Shown here piece after piece: positions 6,726 through 12,025 of a stretch of DNA of 12,025 bases. A program made the position numbers and the translations under genes. The stretch is from NCBI GenBank assembly GCA_007129135.1, contig SKWB01000155.1:1-12025 (forward strand). Reading direction: 5' to 3'. The DNA comes from Halococcaceae archaeon. Lineage in GTDB: Archaea > Halobacteriota > Halobacteria > Halobacteriales > Halalkalicoccaceae. Under the pieces are notes generated by a model. That model was given only the letters and a program-made list of their open reading frames with translations, did not search any database and had not been told where the DNA came from. How positions within the stretch are numbered: the stretch's first letter is position 1; every line of letters starts with the position of its first letter.

Positions 6726-8024
6726 ATGGTAAGAGAACCAGGCACGATACGAAACAACGAAAACAGATTCGGGGACAGGGTCCGGCGGCGGACGGTGCTG
6801 AAGGCGGCCGGGACCGGGCTGGCGGCGACGGGGCTCGCGGGCTGTCTGGGCGACGACGACGACGGCACCGTCACGCTGGGTGCGATGTACATCTTCTCCG
6901 GGTTCGCCTCGCTCTACGGCGACGAGGCCGAACGCGGATACGAGATGGCCGTGGAGGAGATCAACGAGAACGGCGGCATCGACGGTCAGGACGTCGAGAT
7001 CATCGCCCGTGACACCGAGGGGGACGCGGACACGGCGATCCGGCAGATGACGAGCCTGATCGAGGAGGACGGCGTCGACGGGCTGTTCGGTCTCGACAGC
7101 AGTGGGGTCGCACAGGCGATGGCACCGCAGGTCGAAGAGCAACAGATCCCGTTGATGGTCACGCACGCGGCGACGCCGTTTCTCACCTCGCCGGAGGGCG
7201 AACACGACAACTCGGTCGGCAACGAGTGGGTCTTTCGCAACTGCAACAGCCTCTCGATCGACATGTACGGCGCGGCGCAGGTCGCTTCCGAACTCGACGT
7301 CTCCGAGTGGGCGACGATCGGGCCGGACTACGCCTTCGGCTACGAGACGTGGGACTACTTCGAGGCGTTCGCCGAGGGGCTGGGCGTCGACGCGGAGTTC
7401 ACCGACGAGCAGTACCCGGCGCTCGAGACGAGCGACTTCACGCCGTACATCAGCGCGATCATCGACGCCGAGCCGGAGGGCGTGATCACGCCGCTGTGGG
7501 GCGCCGACCTGACGACGTTCCTGGGGCAGGCCGACGAGGCGGGCTGGTTCGACGCGATCGAGTACACGCTGTTCAGCGTCGGTATGGGGACCGACCTCCC
7601 GGCCGACGGCTCGCCGCTCCCGGAGGGCCAGCACGCATCGACGCGGTACGATCCGTTCGTGCCCGAGACCGAAGAGAACGAGACGTTCAGGGAGACCTAC
7701 TACGAGGAGTACGAGACGCTTCCCACCTACAACGCCGAGGGGGCGTACAGGGCGGTCTACCTCTACAAGGAGGCGATCGAGGAGGGCGAGAACGACCCCG
7801 ACGCGATCCGGGACACGTTCACCGGGATGGACCACAGCGGCCCGGTCGGCGAGTACCAGTTCGCCGAGGAGACGAACCAGGCCGTCGTCCCCGCGATCTG
7901 GGGCACGGTCACGGAGGACGCCGAGTGGGAGAGCAACGTCCTCGATCCCGTCGAGGTCCACGAGGTCGACGCCGACGAACTCGACGACCTGCTCGCCGAC
8001 TCGGAACTCCCGTCGGGGGTGTAG
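6726..8024 (+). CDS. livK: ABC transporter substrate-binding lipoprotein, branched-chain amino-acid/HAAT type
   Basis: This is the extracellular receptor of the importer encoded downstream. The 432-residue protein begins with a Tat signal (RRRTVLK, residues 20-26), a hydrophobic stretch and the lipobox L37-A-G-C40, so it should cross the membrane folded and be lipid-anchored at Cys40. An acidic linker (GDDDDG) follows, then a type I periplasmic-binding fold (Peripla_BP_6) with the usual start VTLGAMYIFSG, EEINENGGIDGQDVEII, and a second lobe from about residue 190. The mature protein is very acidic, as expected for a secreted haloarchaeal protein. Ligand specificity cannot be read: this family binds branched-chain amino acids but also amides, urea and aromatic or short-chain acids. 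The ATG at 6726 is preceded by GAGGT. The TAG stop at 8022-8024 is rare among the genes here and lies in a hairpin that ends at the livH start. Confidence 0.93.
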   Translation: MVREPGTIRNNENRFGDRVRRRTVLKAAGTGLAATGLAGCLGDDDDGTVTLGAMYIFSGFASLYGDEAERGYEMAVEEINENGGIDGQDVEIIARDTEGDADTAIRQMTSLIEEDGVDGLFGLDSSGVAQAMAPQVEEQQIPLMVTHAATPFLTSPEGEHDNSVGNEWVFRNCNSLSIDMYGAAQVASELDVSEWATIGPDYAFGYETWDYFEAFAEGLGVDAEFTDEQYPALETSDFTPYISAIIDAEPEGVITPLWGADLTTFLGQADEAGWFDAIEYTLFSVGMGTDLPADGSPLPEGQHASTRYDPFVPETEENETFRETYYEEYETLPTYNAEGAYRAVYLYKEAIEEGENDPDAIRDTFTGMDHSGPVGEYQFAEETNQAVVPAIWGTVTEDAEWESNVLDPVEVHEVDADELDDLLADSELPSGV

Positions 8025-8036
8025 AGCGACACCCCC
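8015..8036 (+). promoter_or_regulatory. Intercistronic hairpin between livK stop and livH start
   Basis: GGGGGTGT (8015-8022) and ACACCCCC (8029-8036) are exact reverse complements with a 6-base loop, an 8-bp GC-rich stem. The livK stop codon spans the stem-loop border and the right arm ends at the base before the livH ATG. No Shine-Dalgarno sequence precedes livH. The stem could protect the livK 3' end, end part of the transcription, or hinder initiation at livH; all would give more binding protein than permease, as is common in ABC importers. Function is inferred. Confidence 0.6.
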
Positions 8037-8930
8037 ATGGATCCCAGTCTCACACCGGCGTTCGTGAGCGTCTCCGACGTCGTCATCGGGTTGAGCCTCG
8101 GGAGCAGGCTGTTCCTGATCGCGGTCGGGCTGAGCCTCATCTTCGGGGTCCTCGGCGTGCTCAACTTCGCACACGGGGCGTTCTACATGATCGGGGCGTA
8201 CGTCACCCTCGCCGTGACTAATCAGGTGATCGATAACTTCTGGCTCGCCGTCCTCGCCGGCGCGGTGGCCGTCGGTGCTATCGGCGCGCTCATCGAGATC
8301 GGAACGATCAGGCCGCTCTACGAGCGCGCCGAGGGGGAACTCGACCAGCTGATCGTCACGTTCGGGTTCGTGCTCGTCATCCACGAGGCGGTCAGGTTCG
8401 TCTGGGGATCCCAGCCCTACTCGATTGACGCCCCGGCCTCGCTCGCGTTCTCGGTCTCGGTCGCCGGCAGCACGTTCAGCGCCTACCGGCTGTTCGTGAT
8501 CGGTGCCGCGTTCGTCGTCATGGCCGGACTCTGGCTCTTCATCACCAAGACGTACTTCGGGGCGCTCGTCCGCGGGACCTCCTCCGACCGCGAGATGGCG
8601 TCGATGCTCGGCGTCGACGTCCCGAAGCTCTACACCGCGGTCTTCTTCCTCGGGAGCTTCCTCGCCGGCCTCGGCGGGGCGCTCTCGGCACCCTTGCAGT
8701 CGACCAGCCCGGCGCTCGGCGATCAGGTGATCATCGACGCGTTCATCATCGTCGTGATCGGCGGCCTCGGCTCGATGTTCGGGGCGTTCGTCGGCGCGAT
8801 GCTCGTCGGGCTGATGCAGGCGATCGGCCCGCAGTTCATCGCCGCCGGTCACATCGCGATCCCCTTCCTCGCGATGGTGATCGTCCTGCTCCTGCGGCCG
8901 GAGGGGCTCTTCGGGGGGATCGGCGAATGA
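8037..8930 (+). CDS. livH: Branched-chain amino-acid-type ABC permease LivH
   Basis: This is one of the two membrane subunits forming the substrate channel. The 297-residue product shows about eight hydrophobic segments and the LivH family pattern: GLSLGSRLFLIAVGLSLIFGVLGVLNFAHGAFYMIGAYV near the N-terminus, and the cytoplasmic coupling region TSSDREMASMLGVDVPKLYTAVFFLGSFLAGLGGALSAP, with the EAA-like loop that docks to the ATPase, followed by the conserved IIVVIGGLGSMFGAFVGAMLVGL. The ATG at 8037 directly follows the intercistronic hairpin and lacks a Shine-Dalgarno sequence. Its frame is the same as that of livK, separated only by the TAG and four codons. The stop overlaps the livM start by four bases (ATGA at 8927-8930), implying translational coupling. 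Confidence 0.95.
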   Translation: MDPSLTPAFVSVSDVVIGLSLGSRLFLIAVGLSLIFGVLGVLNFAHGAFYMIGAYVTLAVTNQVIDNFWLAVLAGAVAVGAIGALIEIGTIRPLYERAEGELDQLIVTFGFVLVIHEAVRFVWGSQPYSIDAPASLAFSVSVAGSTFSAYRLFVIGAAFVVMAGLWLFITKTYFGALVRGTSSDREMASMLGVDVPKLYTAVFFLGSFLAGLGGALSAPLQSTSPALGDQVIIDAFIIVVIGGLGSMFGAFVGAMLVGLMQAIGPQFIAAGHIAIPFLAMVIVLLLRPEGLFGGIGE

Positions 8931-10102
8931 GTACCCACGACGGGATCACCGACCGCGTCGGCGCGTTCGGCCGCGAGGCGGTCAGCAACGGCTGGACGAC
9001 CGAACGGTTCGCCGTGCTCGGGCTGATCGGACTGGTCCTGCTCGCGTTCGGTCCCACGTTCCAGGTCTACCTCTTCACCGAGTTCATGATCATCGCGCTG
9101 TTCGCGCTCGCGTTCAACCTGCTCTACGGCTACACCGGGCTGCTCTCGTTCGGGCACGCGATGTTCTACGCGGGCGGGTCCTACGGGATGGCGATCGTCC
9201 TCCGGGACGCGAGCCCGTATGTCGCGGAGGTCGTCGGGAGCGGGATCGCCCCGCTCGTGACGTTCGTCCTCGGGGCGCTCGCGGGGGTGAGCCTCGTCCT
9301 CCTCATCGCGGTGCCGGTCGGCTGGCTCTCGGTCAGGCTCGAGGAGATCTACTTCGCGCTGATCACCCTCGCGTTCGGGATGCTCGTCTTCTCGGTCATC
9401 ATCCAGAACCCGGGCGGGCTGACCCGGGGGACCGACGGCGTCATCGTGACCCTGGGGATCACCGAGGTCGCCGGGATGGAGTTCAGACTCGGCGAGCGCC
9501 GGACGTACTACTTCCTGACCGCGGCGATCGTCCTCCCCTCGATCTACGCGATCTGGCGCGTGGTCAACTCGCCGTTCGGAACGGTCTGCAAGGCGATCCG
9601 CGAGAGCCCGGACCGGGCGGCCGCCCTCGGCGTCGACGTCACCTACCACCGGTGGATGACGTTCGTCGTCTCGGCGGCGTTCGTCGGCGTCGCCGGCGTG
9701 CTGATCGCCGGCCTCGCGAACGTCGCCTCGCCGTACCACGCCCACTGGACGACGAGCGCGATCCCCGTCGTCGCGACCGTCATCGGCGGGGCGACCTTCT
9801 TCGCCGGACCGATCGTCGGGGCGTTCGTCTTCCTCTACGTCCGGTGGGGGATCAGCCGGTTCCCCGCGCTCGAAGCCCACTGGGAGTTCTTCTTCGGGCT
9901 GATGCTGATCGGGACCGTCCTCTACTTCAAGCAGGGGGCCGCCGGCGGGCTGCTCATGCTCCGTGGCTGGCTCGGCGACGTCCGTGCCGCCTACGACCGC
10001 GGGGGGACCGACGCGGCGCTCGACTACGCGAAGGAGTCCACGAGCGAACGGCTCGGTCGTGGCGATCGGTCCGCCGAGGAGGAAGGAGGTGATCGCGAGT
10101 GA
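8927..10102 (+). CDS. livM: Branched-chain amino-acid-type ABC permease LivM
   Basis: This is the second membrane subunit, which pairs with LivH. The 391-residue protein has a charged N-terminal part (about 1-25) and then roughly nine to ten membrane segments. Family motifs are NLLYGYTGLLSFGHAMFYAGGSY, EEIYFALITLAFGMLVFSV, NPGGLTRGTDG, and the coupling loop KAIRESPDRAAALGVDVTYHRWMTFVVSAAFVGVAGVL. It ends with a hydrophilic charged tail of about 40 residues. The length is in the usual range for LivM with these extensions. Both ends overlap neighbours: ATGA with livH, and its TGA with the GTG start of livG. A full-length Shine-Dalgarno sequence for livG lies inside its last codons. Confidence 0.95.
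   Translation: MSTHDGITDRVGAFGREAVSNGWTTERFAVLGLIGLVLLAFGPTFQVYLFTEFMIIALFALAFNLLYGYTGLLSFGHAMFYAGGSYGMAIVLRDASPYVAEVVGSGIAPLVTFVLGALAGVSLVLLIAVPVGWLSVRLEEIYFALITLAFGMLVFSVIIQNPGGLTRGTDGVIVTLGITEVAGMEFRLGERRTYYFLTAAIVLPSIYAIWRVVNSPFGTVCKAIRESPDRAAALGVDVTYHRWMTFVVSAAFVGVAGVLIAGLANVASPYHAHWTTSAIPVVATVIGGATFFAGPIVGAFVFLYVRWGISRFPALEAHWEFFFGLMLIGTVLYFKQGAAGGLLMLRGWLGDVRAAYDRGGTDAALDYAKESTSERLGRGDRSAEEEGGDRE
10084..10094 (+). promoter_or_regulatory. Full-length Shine-Dalgarno sequence for livG
   Basis: AGGAGGTGATC matches, over 11 bases, the complement of the conserved archaeal 16S rRNA 3' end. It ends four bases before the livG GTG at 10099 and fixes that start despite the non-ATG codon and the overlap with livM. 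Confidence 0.8.
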
Positions 10103-10866
10103 CGACCGTTCTCGAGACCGACGGGCTCACCAAGCGCTTCGGCGAACTGACCGCGGTCGACGACGTCACCCTCTCGATCGGGGACGAGGGCGTCACGAGC
10201 ATCATCGGGCCGAACGGCGCCGGGAAGACGACCTTCTACAACCTGCTCACCGGCGTGCTCGAACCGACCGTGGGGACGATCCACCTCAGGGAGGAGGGCG
10301 AACTCGTCGAGATCACCGACGCGCCGCCGCACGAGGTCGCGAGACGAGGGCTCTCGCGCTCGTACCAGATCACGAACGTCTTCGAGGGGCTCACCGTCAG
10401 GGAGAACCTGCAGGTCGCCAGGATCAGCCACGACGGGCGGACGATGGACCTCCGCTCGCGGGCGGCGAGCGACGAGGCGATCAACGAGGAGGTCGACCGC
10501 CTGCTCGAACTGATGGGGCTGACGGAGATGGCCGACCGACCCTGCGACGCGCTCAGTCACGGCGAGAAGCGGAGCGTCGAGATCGCGCTCGCGCTGGCGA
10601 TCGAGCCGACGGTCTTCCTGCTCGACGAGCCGACCGCGGGGATGAACGCGACCGAGGCCCGCGAGATCGTCTCGCTGGTGAAACAGCTCGACGAGGAGCT
10701 CGCGGCGACGTTCGTCGTCACCGAGCACAACATGGACGTCGTCCGGGACGTCTCGGACCGGATCGTCGTCCTCGCCGACGGCGCCGTCCTCGCCGACGGC
10801 GACCCGGAGGCGGTCCTGACCGACGAGCGCGTCACCGAGGCGTATCTCGGGAGTGAGGCCGCATGA
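10099..10866 (+). CDS. livG: ABC transporter ATPase LivG
   Basis: This is a cytoplasmic ATP-hydrolysing subunit that drives uptake. The 255-residue product has Walker A G37-PNGAGKTT45, the Q-loop at Q90 (SRSYQITNVFEGLTVRENL), the ABC signature as L152-S-H-G-E rather than LSGGQ, Walker B FLLDEP (173-178) with the D-loop TAGMN, and the switch histidine H210 (VVTEHNMDVV). This set is complete, so it should be active. The LSHGEKR variant is common in the LivG branch. It starts with GTG, backed by the strong Shine-Dalgarno sequence, and overlaps livM. Its TGA overlaps the livF ATG by four bases (10863-10866). LivG normally works as a heterodimer with LivF, which is broken here. Confidence 0.95.
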   Translation: MTTVLETDGLTKRFGELTAVDDVTLSIGDEGVTSIIGPNGAGKTTFYNLLTGVLEPTVGTIHLREEGELVEITDAPPHEVARRGLSRSYQITNVFEGLTVRENLQVARISHDGRTMDLRSRAASDEAINEEVDRLLELMGLTEMADRPCDALSHGEKRSVEIALALAIEPTVFLLDEPTAGMNATEAREIVSLVKQLDEELAATFVVTEHNMDVVRDVSDRIVVLADGAVLADGDPEAVLTDERVTEAYLGSEAA

Positions 10867-11050
10867 CGGTGCTCGAGGTCGACGGGATCGACACCTACTA
10901 CGGCAACAGTCACGTCCTGCACGACGTCTCGCTGGAGCTGACGGAGGGGGAGGTCGTGGCACTGCTCGGGCGGAACGGCGCGGGGAAGACGACGACGATG
11001 CGCTCGATCGTGGGGACGACCCCGCCACGACGCGGGCGGATCGCCTAGCG

Positions 11051-11078
11051 CGGCGAGGAGCTCGTCTCGCGCTCGCCG
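11051..11078 (+). other. Inverted repeat just after the livF TAG
   Basis: CGGCGAG (11051-11057) and CTCGCCG (11072-11078) form a perfect 7-bp stem with a 14-base loop, beginning two bases after the internal stop. It resembles the position of readthrough-stimulating stems but may be chance in GC-rich coding DNA. Confidence 0.3.
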
Positions 11079-11566
11079 GACGAGATCAACCGTCTCGGGC
11101 TCGCGCTCGTGCCCGAGGACAGACGCGTCTTCCCCACGCTGACCGTTCACGAGAACCTCACGCTCGCGCACACGCTCGCGGCGGATCCCCGTCCGATCGA
11201 GGAGATGTACGAGCTGTTCCCGATCCTCGACGACCTGCGGCGGAACCGGGGGCGGAACCTGAGCGGGGGCGAACAGCAGATGCTCTCGGTGGCGCGGGCG
11301 CTCGTCCAGCGCCCGTCGGTGTTGCTGCTCGACGAGCCGACCGAGGGGCTCGCGCCGGTGATCGTCGACGACCTGCGCGAGATGCTCCGGGACGTCGTCT
11401 CCGAGGACGTGACCGTGCTGCTCTCGGAGCAGAACGTCGCCTTCGCGTTCGCGCTCGCCTCGCGCGCCTACGTGATCGACACGGGCTCGATCGCCTTCGA
11501 GGGGACGATCGAGGAGCTACAGGGCCGCGACGAACTCCTCGAACGGTACCTCGCGGTCTCGCCGGA

Positions 11567-11572
11567 GGAGGT
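11567..11572 (+). promoter_or_regulatory. Shine-Dalgarno sequence for the SDR gene
   Basis: GGAGGT within the last livF codons lies eight bases before the ATG at 11581 and supports that start and translation from the liv transcript. Confidence 0.65.
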
Positions 11573-11580
11573 CCGGTGAG

Positions 11581-12025
11581 ATGACCGAGCGTCCGACGAG
11601 CCGGTTCGACCTCAGCGACCGCGTCGCGGTCGTCACCGGCGGCGGCCGCGGCATCGGCCGGGCGATCGCGCTGGGGCTGGCCGACGCGGGTGCAACGGTC
11701 GTCCCGACCGCGAGGAGCGAAGCGGAGGTCGAGGCCGTGGCCGAGACGATCCGCGATCGGGGCGGTCGAGCGCTCGCGGTGACGACCGACCTCGGGGATC
11801 GAGACGGGATCGACGCGCTGTTCGAGCGCACGGCCGAGGAGTTCGGCGGCGTCGACTGCGTCGTGAACAACGCGGGTGCGAACCCCGAGAGCGCGCTCGG
11901 GACCCCCGAACGGGTCGAAGAAGGGGGATACGACCTCGTCATGGACGTGAACCTCCGGGGGGCGTTTCGGTGTGCGACGGCGGCGGCGGAGCAGTTGCGA
12001 GAGCGCGGCGGCTCGGTCGTGAACG
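11581..12025 (+). CDS. Short-chain dehydrogenase/reductase, 3' end outside window (partial)
   Basis: This is an NAD(P)-dependent oxidoreductase of the classical SDR family; 148 codons are present. The Rossmann cofactor motif TGGGRGIGRAIALGL (about residues 19-33) matches TGxxxGIG. The TDLGD stretch at about 79-83 fits the adenine-ring Asp motif, and NNAGA (about 97-101) is the structural NNAG motif. The catalytic Ser-Tyr-Lys region lies beyond the window. The nearest families by pattern are FabG-like 3-oxoacyl reductases and glucose/alcohol dehydrogenases; the substrate is unknown. The start is one base after the livF stop and has a GGAGGT Shine-Dalgarno sequence, so it is part of the liv transcript. 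This suggests that it acts on the imported compound or a breakdown product (inference). Confidence 0.92.
   Translation, partial: MTERPTSRFDLSDRVAVVTGGGRGIGRAIALGLADAGATVVPTARSEAEVEAVAETIRDRGGRALAVTTDLGDRDGIDALFERTAEEFGGVDCVVNNAGANPESALGTPERVEEGGYDLVMDVNLRGAFRCATAAAEQLRERGGSVVN

Larger units (their letters stand above)
10863..11579 (+). pseudogene. livF: ABC transporter ATPase LivF interrupted by an in-frame TAG
   Basis: The reading frame from ATG 10863 to TGA 11577-11579 encodes a normal-length LivF (238 sense positions) except for a TAG at 11046-11048, codon 62. Upstream are the N-terminal strand and Walker A G36-RNGAGKTT44. Downstream in the same frame are ALVPEDRRVFPTLTVHENL (81-99), the signature LSGGEQQ (133-139), Walker B VLLLDEPTEG (153-162) and the switch segment LLSEQN. 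The stop falls in a variable turn (GRIA-stop-RGEEL) where relatives usually have an aromatic or polar residue, so one base change such as TGG, CAG or TAC to TAG explains it. There is no frameshift. A restart at GTG 11109 would give a 156-residue piece without Walker A. The options are a recent nonsense mutation, strain polymorphism, sequencing error, or suppressed readthrough; the intact downstream codons imply that any loss is recent. Confidence 0.85.

Noticed and set aside
6663..8852. 729-codon open frame on the minus strand opposite livK and livH
   Set aside because: It is a shadow of two well-supported genes; the composition (Asp/Arg/Glu/His-rich, low complexity) and lack of motifs show that it is not coding.
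8849..9880. 343-codon open frame on the minus strand opposite livM
   Set aside because: It is an antisense shadow of livM with charged low-complexity translation and no start signals.
10024..11028. 334-codon open frame on the minus strand opposite livG/livF
   Set aside because: It runs against two ABC ATPases with clear Walker motifs; the first third is Ser/Arg/Pro repeats.
11046..11048. TAG read as pyrrolysine
   Set aside because: No pyl genes or PYLIS-type context are visible in this window, LivF is not a known Pyl protein, and a single-base nonsense change is simpler. It stays only as a testable option.
10863..11579. Reading livF as two separate genes (10863-11048 and 11109-11579)
   Set aside because: Both halves are in one frame and together make one normal-length LivF; neither half has all ATPase motifs, so two real genes are improbable.

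Overview
The window is chromosomal DNA from a halophilic archaeon (class Halobacteria); the genus cannot be fixed from the sequence. The case rests on high G+C, strongly acidic proteins, TATA-type promoters close to start codons, a Tat-dependent lipoprotein signal, a group II chaperonin (thermosome) with a GGM-rich tail, an archaeal Dim2/Pno1-like KH protein, and a glnA-lrp pair of the haloarchaeal type. Coding density is high and no insertion sequence, CRISPR array, tRNA, rRNA or phage gene was seen.

Layout. Positions 3-446 (+) hold the 3' part of a small membrane protein. 573-1418 (+) is a membrane PAP2-type phosphatase, convergent with glutamine synthetase glnA (1454-2809, -). glnA is divergent from an Lrp/AsnC regulator (2934-3395, +), which is followed at once by a short UspA-like gene (3411-3812, +). 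A convergent gap leads to a thermosome subunit (3997-5682, -), and upstream of it lies a two-KH-domain protein (5800-6348, -). After a 377-bp intergenic region comes a high-affinity (HAAT/branched-chain amino-acid type) ABC importer operon on the + strand: Tat lipoprotein binding protein (6726-8024), permeases livH (8037-8930) and livM (8927-10102), ATPases livG (10099-10866) and livF (10863-11579). A short-chain dehydrogenase starts one base after livF (11581) and runs off the window.

How the genes work together. glnA and lrp form a nitrogen-assimilation unit whose 124-bp divergent promoter contains a perfect inverted repeat (TAGAACT-N12-AGTTCTA) bracketing the likely lrp TATA box and lying just upstream of the glnA promoter. 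This suits a regulator that represses itself and activates glnA. The liv genes are tightly coupled (4-nt overlaps) and would make one import complex. An 8-bp perfect hairpin lies exactly between the binding-protein stop and the livH start, a good candidate for setting unequal expression of receptor and permease.

Most notable points. livF is interrupted by an in-frame TAG codon at 11046-11048, while everything else needed for a full ATPase is intact on both sides. The livK/livH junction carries the strong hairpin. The glnA-lrp and KH-liv intergenic regions carry clear palindromic arrays that are candidate operators. I did not find evidence of a wholly new multi-gene system; the gene content is ordinary for a haloarchaeal core region and the unusual signals are regulatory or point-mutational.
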